Source: M55B127 sp034521955 (GTDB lineage: Bacteria > Bacillota > Halanaerobiia > Halanaerobiales > M55B127). From it: a DNA stretch of 64,000 nucleotides. The notes under the pieces were generated by a model that saw only the letters and a program-made list of their open reading frames with translations, was not told the DNA's origin and made no database searches. Position numbers and translations under genes: made by a program. Location: assembly GCA_034521955.1 (NCBI GenBank), contig JAXHLT010000001.1, forward strand, positions 62,001-126,000, read 5' to 3'. The number at the start of each line of letters is the position of its first letter. The stretch's first letter is position 1. Below, in pieces: positions 17,161 to 24,397 of the stretch.

Positions 17161-17679
17161 TCAGTCAGTAATATAACTTGAAGTGACTTCAGCTCCTATT
17201 TTTATGGAGGAAAATATGATTACAGCTGTAAATGCATTAATTAAACTGGCAGGTATAACAATTGTATAAAATAGTACTATAAATGGTCCGGGTAATCCGA
17301 ATAATAAAGCGGCTGTACCTAAAAATACTGCACCACTTATTAATGTACCAACTATAGTTATTATTCCAACACCAATTTTATTATTAAATGCTTTCATAAC
17401 TGGTCCTAACATTGCAAACACTATAAAAAATGTAACTATTTTATCAACCATATTTGCAACCTGTCCACCTGGAAAACCAGTTGTTAAAGCTGTAAATATA
17501 CCTGTTGCAATTGCAACTAAAAACCCAAGTTTAAAGTCCTTTTTTATGATTATCACAATAAACATCATAGCCAGTGAAAAATCAGGTTTCATCCCTAATA
17601 GTAATGGTGGAAAAACAGCATGCAAAATAAATCCAATCGCAACCAACAATGAAGCTTGAACAATATCTTTTGTATTCAT
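17161..17679 (-). CDS. trpP: Tryptophan transporter TrpP
   Basis: 172 residues from the ATG at 17679. The ATG nine bases earlier (17688) touches the ribosome site AGGGAG and is unlikely to be used. Five or six membrane segments are visible (VQASLLVAIGFILHAVFPP; FSLAMMFIVIIIKK; FFIVFAMLGPVM; IGVGIITIVGTLISGAVFLG; PGPFIVLFYTIVIPASLI). This matches the small TrpP family of Bacillus and Clostridium that imports tryptophan. The upstream T-box with a UGG specifier and a leader peptide containing two adjacent Trp codons support both the assignment and regulation by tryptophan supply. Confidence 0.9.
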   Translation of the reverse strand: MNTKDIVQASLLVAIGFILHAVFPPLLLGMKPDFSLAMMFIVIIIKKDFKLGFLVAIATGIFTALTTGFPGGQVANMVDKIVTFFIVFAMLGPVMKAFNNKIGVGIITIVGTLISGAVFLGTAALLFGLPGPFIVLFYTIVIPASLINAFTAVIIFSSIKIGAEVTSSYITD

Positions 17680-17728
17680 TAATTTCATCTCCCTTTATAA
17701 TTTTTATGTCTAAATACTCAACTAATCT

Positions 17729-17794
17729 TTAATTAAAGAGAGAACTTTGCCACCATGTATCCATATTAGTATACTTTTTTAATAAATTTTTCAT
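17729..17794 (-). CDS. Leader peptide with tandem Trp codons between T-box and trpP
   Basis: A 21-codon frame starts at ATG 17794, eight bases after GAGGAG, and ends TAA at 17731-17729, 50 bases before the trpP start. Codons 14 and 15 are TGG TGG (17755-17750), flanked as T-W-W-Q. The stop region lies in a palindrome (TCTTTAATTAAAGA). It resembles leader peptides that sense uncharged tRNA-Trp by ribosome stalling, such as the one before anti-TRAP in B. subtilis, where a T-box also lies upstream. No GC-rich terminator follows, so any control would act on trpP translation. This last point is inference. Confidence 0.7.
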   Translation of the reverse strand: MKNLLKKYTNMDTWWQSSLFN

Positions 17795-17833
17795 AATATC
17801 TACTCCTCACTACTCTTTTTTATATATTAAACT

Positions 17834-18110
17834 AAAAAAAGCCCTTCACCCCAATTGGGACGAAAGACTTATATTCCGTGTTGCCACCCTGTTTAATCAA
17901 TTATAAATTGATTCACTCGATAGGAAACCAAATAATTTGAGTTCCTTCTTCTTTAACGGTAAGAAACCGGCTTAAGAATACTCTTCTTAAAATTTAGAAT
18001 TTCACCTTGCATCTCCCAAGTCCATTCACTATCTCACTTAATACTGACTTCTCAGCACTGTCAGCTCTCTGTAATTAAATAATAATAGCTACTCGTCTTG
18101 TTCACAGATT
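17834..18110 (-). promoter_or_regulatory. T-box leader, tryptophan specific, controlling trpP
   Basis: The T-box motif AGGGTGGCAACACGG is at 17890-17876. The terminator arm pair (17870-17857 with 17852-17839, allowing G-U) is followed by TTTTTTT. Stem I begins near 18103 with GACGAGTAG. The specifier loop GAATGGACTTGGG puts UGG at 18024-18022, which codes for Trp and agrees with trpP downstream. Uncharged tRNA-Trp should stabilise the antiterminator and allow read-through. Confidence 0.9.
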
Positions 18111-18161
18111 TTATAAATATTCATTTATTTTATATAATGTTAGCATAATAAATATTATCTG

Positions 18162-18413
18162 TCAAGAGTTACAGCTAATTTTTATTATATTAAATTTGCC
18201 GGTAACGTGATCATTCTTTAATTCATTAACAAATTCAATATCTAACTTTACATTAGTCATATCTTTTTTTTCAAAAATAGTTTCAATTTTGTTTTTTATA
18301 TTATTTTCTATTGATGTTTTATCTATAGTTTTTTGTTTTACTACTTTTATCTTTATTTTTTCATCAGATAATTTTATTAATTGATATCTTTGTACTCCTT
18401 TTAAATTTGACAT
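18162..18413 (-). pseudogene. C-terminal fragment of a PaaK/CapK-like adenylate-forming enzyme
   Basis: 83 residues that read as the end of a phenylacetate-CoA-ligase-like protein: LKGVQRYQLIKLSDEKIKIKV, then a KNKIETIFEKKDMTNVKL helix-strand and the terminal HVTGKFNIIK (compare the usual TPSGKFR...). The first codons (ATG TCA A) appear to belong to the transposon end, and host sequence starts near 18406. The N-terminal piece of the same enzyme lies beyond the transposon at 19874-20503. About 100 residues between the two are missing, so insertion was accompanied by deletion. Not functional. Confidence 0.7.
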
Positions 18414-18640
18414 CCTCCCTGCCTGTTCCTATCGTCACAAACGAGGATTCCTTAAAGAAACTTACGAGGTTGTCTGCTGATTAAATGCCAGTCCATTTCT
18501 AGTAGGCAAGTATAACGCAAACTTTAGGCTGTGCCATCAGCCCTCCTGAGATAGCCGATTATACGTTCTAATAGCATAATCCTAGCAATATTGCTAATAT
18601 AGGCACTCAGGCACTTAATCTATTACCAATTAAGCAGATT
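18407..18640 (-). ncRNA. Predicted omega-RNA (reRNA) of TnpB
   Basis: In this family the guide RNA scaffold is transcribed from the 3' end of tnpB through the right end. Here the stretch after the tnpB stop contains nested stems, including CCTCGT/ACGATAGG close to the terminus, and ends TCAA at 18407. The guide would then be the host bases from 18406 onward (ATTTAAAAGGAGTACA). Assignment rests on position and family knowledge. Confidence 0.5.
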
Positions 18641-19727
18641 GTTGTTCTAAATATTTATTTGCTATATTTCTACTTGCATTTAAATCAGCGTGGATATGAT
18701 TCCCACACTCACAATAATATAAGTTAGCTTTGCGATTGGATTTATTAACTTTAGCACATTTAGAACAACTCTGGGAGGTATATTTGGGGTTAATATATTC
18801 TACCTTAATCCCAGCTAATTTAGCCTTGTACTCAATAAATTGTTGTAGTTGATAAAAAGTCCAGCTATGAAGGTTTCTATCTGCTCGATTAAGACTTTTA
18901 GCAGTCTCTCGAATGTTCTCTAGATTCTCCATAACTATAGTACCAACTTGCTCTTGCACAGCGAGATTAATAAGTTGAATACTAATTTTATGGTTTAAGT
19001 CTGTCATCCATCTCTGCTCTTTGTCATTAATAGTTTGAATAGCTTTAACCTTTTTAGCTTGACCCAGTTTCCTTCTTAATGAGCGATACTTTTTACGGAT
19101 AAAACCTGCTTGGTTACCATTGTGAAATTGACGATTAATCTCTTTTCCTTGAGGAGTTTTAACACTACCAACAGCTAATTGTCTTAATCCTATATCAATT
19201 CCCATTACATTTAAATGTTTGGTTTCCTTATTTTCAATTTTAATTGTTACAGCAAAGTACCATTTTCCTTTTTTATAAAAAAGACTAGCTTTACCTAGTT
19301 TGCAACCACTTTCGATATATTGCTGCAACTCTTTAAATCGTTTCGTCTGCTTAACGGGGAAAGCAAATCGTTCACATTTCTTAGTATAGAGGGGTATGGA
19401 GATTATGTGATCATCAATATGATAATTTTGATTATTGTAACAAATTGGTTGATTATCCTTAAACTCTATGTTATCTTTATCAGAATCAGATTTTAAAAAC
19501 AACTTGTAGAGTGCTTTAACTTCTCTAATGTTCTGATTCTTAACAGCAGAAGGTAAATCTATCTCTTTAAAATCAGAAGAACTTAAATTGAATTTACCTG
19601 CTTTAAGTTTGTCAGCGATAGTTCGACGATTTTTAACTACTTCTGCAATATTATTTAGGAATATATTTTCCTTTCTTTTAGTTGGTTTAAGCAACTCTAA
19701 AACATAAGTTAATTGCATATCTGTCAC
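18630..19727 (-). CDS. tnpB: TnpB, RNA-guided endonuclease of IS605-type transposons
   Basis: 365 residues, full length. The RuvC-like catalytic residues are all present: Asp in GIDIGLRQLAVGS (about 176), Glu in IVMENLENIRE (about 264), and Asp in HIHADLNASRNIA (about 350). The zinc-ribbon CSKCAKVNKSNRKANLYYCEC lies before the last. The basic N-terminal region and the insertion are of ordinary type. TnpB is an omega-RNA-guided nuclease that helps the transposon stay at its site. With all catalytic residues intact it should be active if its RNA is made. It has no tnpA partner and interrupts an adenylate-forming ligase gene. Confidence 0.92.
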   Translation of the reverse strand: MTDMQLTYVLELLKPTKRKENIFLNNIAEVVKNRRTIADKLKAGKFNLSSSDFKEIDLPSAVKNQNIREVKALYKLFLKSDSDKDNIEFKDNQPICYNNQNYHIDDHIISIPLYTKKCERFAFPVKQTKRFKELQQYIESGCKLGKASLFYKKGKWYFAVTIKIENKETKHLNVMGIDIGLRQLAVGSVKTPQGKEINRQFHNGNQAGFIRKKYRSLRRKLGQAKKVKAIQTINDKEQRWMTDLNHKISIQLINLAVQEQVGTIVMENLENIRETAKSLNRADRNLHSWTFYQLQQFIEYKAKLAGIKVEYINPKYTSQSCSKCAKVNKSNRKANLYYCECGNHIHADLNASRNIANKYLEQQSA

Positions 19728-19873
19728 CTTTGATTTTGGATATTTACTTAGCTTACAGAACTAGTAGTATCTTAAAATAAGCATTGATCTATATTAACAA
19801 ATCTTATATATATAATATCATAAAAAAGAGGCACAAACAAGAAATATAAGGTATTAATACATAATATTACCAT

Positions 19874-20503
19874 TTAGATTGAAAATGGAGTTTCAGTTAT
19901 ATTAATATAACTATCTAAAGGATAATTAATATCGATAATTAAAAAATCTTTATAGAATAATTGCTCTATCTTATTAACAGGACTTAAAAAGAAACTAATC
20001 CCAGCATAATGACCATCAACTGCTCCAATAAATGCATATTTTTTACTCTTTAAACTAAAAGTATCAAATAAACGACTAGATCCTACAGCTTTTAGTAGTT
20101 CCCAATTTTTTTTAGTGTAGATATAATATCCTATTTCTCCCGTTGTTCCAGAACTGTGAACCACAATATATTTATTTTTGTACATTTTTTCAGAATTTGG
20201 ATTATTTTCAATAAATTTGACAATATCATTTTTTTTGATATTATTAATAGTTAAAACATCATTGAAATTATCCATAATCATTTTTTTATTAACTACCGGT
20301 AAATTTTTCAGCTTAATATTATCTAAATCTTTATATCCTATACCCTCGTTTTTATATAATCTATTATAAAAAACACTGTTCTTATAAGCATACTTTAATA
20401 ACTTTTTTAGTTTTTTATCCTGTAATTTTTTAATTTTTTCTTTACTATACTTAAGATGCCTATCATAAATAAACTTTTTAAATAAAATATTTATTATACT
20501 CAT
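19874..20503 (-). pseudogene. N-terminal fragment of a PaaK/CapK-like adenylate-forming enzyme
   Basis: About 209 residues from the ATG at 20503, which follows AGGGTGG; a longer frame from 20545 would swallow this ribosome site. The opening resembles phenylacetate-CoA ligases and CapK (LLKYAYKNSVFYNRLYKNEG, DLDNIKLKNLPVVNKKMI). The nucleotide-binding VVHSSGTTGEIGYYIYTKKN lies near residue 135. The frame ends shortly after NYPLDSYIN in transposon-derived sequence (ITETPFSI). The family's C-terminal half is missing here, with its last 80 residues at 18162-18406. The original enzyme probably activated a carboxylic acid. Confidence 0.75.
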
Positions 20504-20517
20504 TAAACCACCCTCTG

Positions 20518-20546
20518 TTAACAATTTATTAAAAATCTGATACAAT
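20518..20546 (+). promoter_or_regulatory. Sigma-A promoter for rtcB
   Basis: TTAACA (20518-20523), a 17-base spacer and TACAAT (20541-20546) lie just before the rtcB ribosome site. It overlaps the start region of the divergent ligase remnant. Confidence 0.6.
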
Positions 20547-20562
20547 AGAAGTGGTGATAAAT

Positions 20563-21894
20563 ATGTTTTATTATAAGTTTAGTAAAGAAAATGATAGAAA
20601 CAGTGATATATTAATATTTGCAAACAAAAATATATATGAAAAAATTGAAAAGGATGCAATAGAACAACTATTTAATGCTAGCAAACTACCAAAAGTAAAA
20701 CTAGTAGTTGGAATGCCTGATATTCATATAGGTTATGGACTACCTATTGGTGGAATATTTGCAAGTGATGCTGAAAATGGCATTGTTTCACCAGGTGCAG
20801 TTGGTTTTGACATTAACTGTGGTGTGAGATTATTAAAAACAGATCTTAACAAAAATGATACTAATAAAGATCTCAATGTTATATTAAATCACTTTAAAAA
20901 TAGAATCCCAGCCGGACTAGGGGAAGATTCAAACCTTAAATTTACTCAAAAAGAATTTAAAGATGTAGTAGAAAAAGGTGTACCTTACTTAATAAATAAA
21001 TTCGGTTTGGGTAAAACAAGTGACATAGATAATATCGAAGACCATGGATCATTTCCTAATGCTGATCTAGATAAAGTATCTAATAAGGCTATTAGTAGAG
21101 GTATAACACAGTTAGGAAGTCTAGGTTCAGGTAATCATTTTATCGAACTACAGTATATAGATAAGGTATTTGACTCAAGTTCAAACTTTAAAGAAGGTCA
21201 AATTACAGTAATGATTCATACCGGTTCAAGAGGATTTGGGCATCAAATTGCAAAAGATTACATTGATAAGGCATTAAATCAAGATATTGATTTTCCTGTT
21301 AAAAACCTAGCCTATTTCAATATAAATTCAACTGATGGTCAAAATTACTTAAAGGCCATGGCAGCAGCAGCAAACTTTGCCTATGCGAATAGGCAGATCT
21401 TATACCAAAAAGTTAATGATATTTTAAATGAGCTTTATCCTGGAATTAGTACTAATTTATTCTATGATTTAACTCATAATATAGCTAGATTTGAAAGACA
21501 CAGTATAGATAACTCTAAAAAAGACTTTTTAATCCATAGAAAAGGTGCAACCAGATTAGATTATAATTCATATGCTCTATTACCCGGTTCTATGGGTACA
21601 GCAAGTTATGTAATAAAATCTGCAAACTCAGAATATACTGCTAAATCTTTGAAGTCAATTGCACATGGTTCTGGTAGAGTTATGGGTAGACGAGAAGCTA
21701 AAAGAACCATATCAAAAAAAGAGCATTTAGCTTCATTAAATAAAGTTAAAGTAACTTCTTCTTCCGGTGATTCTTTATTAGATGAATCTCCTTTAGTATA
21801 TAAAGACATTGAAGAAGTTATTAGTTCAATTATTGAAACAAAACTAGCATTACCAGTTGCTAGGTTAAAACCATTAGCCGTATTAAAAGGATAA
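20563..21894 (+). CDS. rtcB: RtcB-type RNA ligase
   Basis: 443 residues from the ATG at 20563, chosen because GTGGTGAT lies at a good distance before it; two GTG codons from 20551 are alternatives. Metal- and GMP-binding landmarks are present: GMPDIHIGYGLPIGG (about residues 46-60), VGFDINCGVRLL (about 80), GSLGSGNHFIEL (about 188), HTGSRGFGHQIA, and the guanylylated histidine context IAHGSGRVMGRREAK (about 365). RtcB joins RNA 2',3'-cyclic phosphate or 3'-phosphate to 5'-OH ends with GTP and Mn, in RNA repair. The HAD phosphatase gene follows 11 bases after the stop and is probably co-transcribed. Confidence 0.9.
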   Translation: MFYYKFSKENDRNSDILIFANKNIYEKIEKDAIEQLFNASKLPKVKLVVGMPDIHIGYGLPIGGIFASDAENGIVSPGAVGFDINCGVRLLKTDLNKNDTNKDLNVILNHFKNRIPAGLGEDSNLKFTQKEFKDVVEKGVPYLINKFGLGKTSDIDNIEDHGSFPNADLDKVSNKAISRGITQLGSLGSGNHFIELQYIDKVFDSSSNFKEGQITVMIHTGSRGFGHQIAKDYIDKALNQDIDFPVKNLAYFNINSTDGQNYLKAMAAAANFAYANRQILYQKVNDILNELYPGISTNLFYDLTHNIARFERHSIDNSKKDFLIHRKGATRLDYNSYALLPGSMGTASYVIKSANSEYTAKSLKSIAHGSGRVMGRREAKRTISKKEHLASLNKVKVTSSSGDSLLDESPLVYKDIEEVISSIIETKLALPVARLKPLAVLKG

Positions 21895-21905
21895 GGGGTG
21901 ATATT

Positions 21906-22637
21906 ATTAATACAGGAGCATTTTTAGATATTGACGGTACTTTATACAGGGGATCACTAATGATTCAACATTTTAAAAAATTAATAAAATATGAAGTTCT
22001 AGATCCAGTAATTTGGCATAGTCAAGTTAAAAATACTTATGATGAGTGGAAAAAAAGACATGGGTTATATGACGACTATCTTGAAGAATTAGCAGACATA
22101 TATATTGATGAACTTAAGGGAATGAAAATTTCTGATTTAGAATTTGTAAACAATCAGGTAATTGAATTAAGTGGAGATATAGTTTATAGATATACCAGAA
22201 ATGTTGTGGAATATCATCTAAATAAAAATCATAAAGTGTTTTTTATATCCGGTAGTCCAGAATTTTTAGTTAAAAAAATGGCAGAAAAATATAATGTGAC
22301 CGATTATAGAGGAAGTAAGTATATACTGGATGATAATGGTCTATTTACTGGGGATGTTATTAGAATGTGGAAATCAAATAACAAAGAGAAGGTCTTAAAT
22401 AGTTTTGTATCAGAATATAATATTGATCTATCGAAAAGTTACTCCTATGGAGATACGCTTGGAGATTATAGTATGTTAATGATGACAAAAAATCCAGTTG
22501 CTTTTAATCCGAATAATGATTTAATTAATACAATTAAAAACGATCCTGAATTAAGTAAAAAAACACAGATTGTTATTGAAAGAAAAGATAATATTTACAA
22601 GCTAAATCCAGATGTGGAAATATTAAATATTGAATAG
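21906..22637 (+). CDS. HAD-IB family phosphatase, apparently starting at ATT
   Basis: Starting at the first ATG (21960) would lose the catalytic motif. The frame upstream encodes NTGAFLDIDGTLYRGSL, with the nucleophile Asp of DIDGT. The only plausible start for it is ATT at 21906, five bases after GGGGTG. That gives 243 residues. Later HAD motifs are intact: the motif II serine in FFISGSPEFL, a motif III lysine in KSNNKEKVL and the motif IV aspartates in YGDTLGDYSM. The family (SerB/YngB-like HAD-IB) hydrolyses small phosphate esters in the cytoplasm; substrate unknown. It follows rtcB closely and ends at a strong terminator. Confidence 0.8.
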   Translation: MNTGAFLDIDGTLYRGSLMIQHFKKLIKYEVLDPVIWHSQVKNTYDEWKKRHGLYDDYLEELADIYIDELKGMKISDLEFVNNQVIELSGDIVYRYTRNVVEYHLNKNHKVFFISGSPEFLVKKMAEKYNVTDYRGSKYILDDNGLFTGDVIRMWKSNNKEKVLNSFVSEYNIDLSKSYSYGDTLGDYSMLMMTKNPVAFNPNNDLINTIKNDPELSKKTQIVIERKDNIYKLNPDVEILNIE

Positions 22638-22664
22638 TTAATTAAAATAATATATAAAAACTTA

Positions 22665-22696
22665 AAACCTCCTTTAAAGGAGGTTTAGTTTTTTCT
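22665..22696. terminator. Bidirectional intrinsic terminator between the HAD gene and the 22696-23175 gene
   Basis: AAACCTCCTTT (22665-22675) is directly followed by its complement AAAGGAGGTTT (22676-22686) and then AGTTTTTTC on the plus strand. It serves the rtcB-HAD transcript and, with weaker T-run, the convergent gene. Confidence 0.8.
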
Positions 22697-23175
22697 TATT
22701 GTTCCTGATCTTTTTCATTTAAATATCTAACTTTTTCTTTAAAGCTATTAACAATCAATTGAGCTAACTCTTTATCGAACTCTAAATTTTCAACATAGTA
22801 CCATATATGATCATCATTTCTACCTTCTCTTGACTTTCTTTCTAAATCAGAATCTTCTTCATCTTCTTCATAATAGAAAGAAAATTTTAACTTGTTGTAA
22901 GCCTGGAATGAAACAGACATGAACATACCATCTTGCTGTCTATTCTTAGATACATAAAAACTCATTCCATTGTGAATAACCTTCCAAGCAATCGAATCTT
23001 TAAAATTATTAAGAAAAGGAAATAGTTTCTTCAAAAAATAATCATAAAAGTGCAGATATTTAGGCATATGTTTTTTTAAAAATTCCTTTTCTCGGTCATG
23101 TTTAATCTTAGGCAACAGTTTTTGCAACTTGTTTATTTTTATTTTTACTATAACATAGTCATACACATTTGACAT
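22696..23175 (-). CDS. Hypothetical protein, charged
   Basis: 159 residues, not recognised. The first half is basic and aromatic (KHMPKYLHFYDYFLKKLFPFL). An acidic run (YYEEDEEDSDLE, about residues 100-111) is followed by a mixed C-terminus. There is no signal peptide or membrane segment. The start ATG follows GGAGGG. The 263 bases upstream of it (23176-23438) are AT-rich with no gene or clear structure that I can see. Confidence 0.6.
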   Translation of the reverse strand: MSNVYDYVIVKIKINKLQKLLPKIKHDREKEFLKKHMPKYLHFYDYFLKKLFPFLNNFKDSIAWKVIHNGMSFYVSKNRQQDGMFMSVSFQAYNKLKFSFYYEEDEEDSDLERKSREGRNDDHIWYYVENLEFDKELAQLIVNSFKEKVRYLNEKDQEQ

Positions 23176-23438
23176 TATATCCCTCCAAATTTGTAAAGAA
23201 CAAATATTTATCCTATTATATTATTATATATTAATAATGGCTGAAAGTAAACTAATAATTAGCTTTTCAAAGCATTACGGAGCATTTATGGTCATAAATC
23301 TTATCTAATTAATTTAATAAGACTTAAGCAATTAAATACACGATATTTGTTAACTAATCAGATTACTGACAATATTTATTTACAAACAACATTATATATA
23401 AGACTCTATTAAAATTTACAAACAAAAAATCCTTATCA

Positions 23439-24308
23439 TTATTCATTAATTGCTTTTTCATCTATTCTCTTAAATCCTTCACCAAGTACTTCATGGGCTT
23501 CATTTAAAACCACAAAAGCATTTTGATCTATTTCTCTAATTAAATTTTTAAGTTTTGTTATCTCAGCTCTGCTAATCGTTACTAATAAAACATCTTTTTC
23601 TTTCCCACTATATCCACCATAACCTTTTAGGGCAGTAACTCCTCTGCCCATATTTGTTAAAATACTATTTTTTATAATTTGAGATTTATCTGAAATTATA
23701 AATACGGATTTAGAAATATTGAAACCTTCTTGTATAATATCAATTAGCTTTGTACTAACAAATATTGTTATAGCTGCATATAAAGCTAATTCAACATCAA
23801 AAACTAAACCCGCTAATGCAATAACTACACCATCTATTAAAAATAAACCCTGCCCAATACTGAACCGCGGGAAAAAATAACTGGTCAAAGCAGCAATCAG
23901 ATCGGTACCTCCGGTAGTTCCACCAGCTCTAAATACTAATCCCATACCTAGACCACCTAAAACTCCACCATATATACTAGCTAAAATTACTTCATGAGTT
24001 ACTGGTTCAATAATAGGTGATAAAAATTCTACAGAAAAAGACATAACTAATATTCCCCATAATGTTTTAGTACCAATACTACCCCCTAAAACATATACAG
24101 CTAGAAAAAATAAAGGAATATTTATTATTAGTATTACTATTCCTACATTAAATCCAAACATGTGGTATAAAATAGTTGCTACACCACTAACTCCACCTGC
24201 TGCAATTTTATTTGGAACGGTAAATAATACTAAAGATAATGCTGTAAAAATTGCGCCAATAGTAACTAAAATATAATTAATTGCTATATTTTTTGCTTTT
24301 AAGCTCAT
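23439..24308 (-). CDS. YitT family membrane protein (DUF161/DUF2179)
   Basis: 289 residues. About five or six membrane helices in the N-terminal 200 residues (NYILVTIGAIFTALSLVLF; GGVSGVATILYHMFGFNVG; LGGLGMGLVFRAGGTTGGTDLIA). A cytoplasmic DUF2179 domain follows (residues 205-280; KSVFIISDKSQIIKNSILT, GRGVTALKGYGGYSGKEKDVLL). This is the standard YitT layout; the function is unknown, and transport has been suggested. It is a single gene with AGGAGGTG before ATG. A hairpin (24330-24355) separates it from pyk. Confidence 0.88.
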   Translation of the reverse strand: MSLKAKNIAINYILVTIGAIFTALSLVLFTVPNKIAAGGVSGVATILYHMFGFNVGIVILIINIPLFFLAVYVLGGSIGTKTLWGILVMSFSVEFLSPIIEPVTHEVILASIYGGVLGGLGMGLVFRAGGTTGGTDLIAALTSYFFPRFSIGQGLFLIDGVVIALAGLVFDVELALYAAITIFVSTKLIDIIQEGFNISKSVFIISDKSQIIKNSILTNMGRGVTALKGYGGYSGKEKDVLLVTISRAEITKLKNLIREIDQNAFVVLNEAHEVLGEGFKRIDEKAINE

Positions 24309-24329
24309 CTTAACACCTCCAATGTAACT

Positions 24330-24355
24330 AACCCCGTATGATTATATACGGGGTT
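24330..24355. terminator. Hairpin between pyk and the yitT-like gene
   Basis: AACCCCGTAT (24330-24339) pairs with ATACGGGGTT (24346-24355) around a 6-base loop. It lies 43 bases after the pyk stop. The T-tract expected of a strong intrinsic terminator is missing, so termination here is only likely. Confidence 0.55.
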
Positions 24356-24397
24356 GAAGATAAAATCAATACATAATTTATGATTTTAACACAAAAT

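Larger units (their letters stand above)
18407..19870 (-). mobile_element. IS200/IS605-family element with tnpB only (IS1341 type)
   Basis: A tnpB gene (18630-19727) is flanked by about 220 bases of structured right end (18407-18629). That end finishes in GGGAGGATGTCAA, typical of this family. The left end is about 140 AT-rich bases and its exact boundary is uncertain. No tnpA is present, so it cannot move alone. It sits inside an adenylate-forming enzyme gene. The left boundary given (19870) is a guess within about 20 bases. Confidence 0.7.

Noticed and set aside
18630..19727. Domesticated TnpB-derived regulator
   Set aside because: All three RuvC acidic residues and the zinc ribbon are intact and the right end of the transposon is recognisable, so it is an ordinary transposon nuclease.
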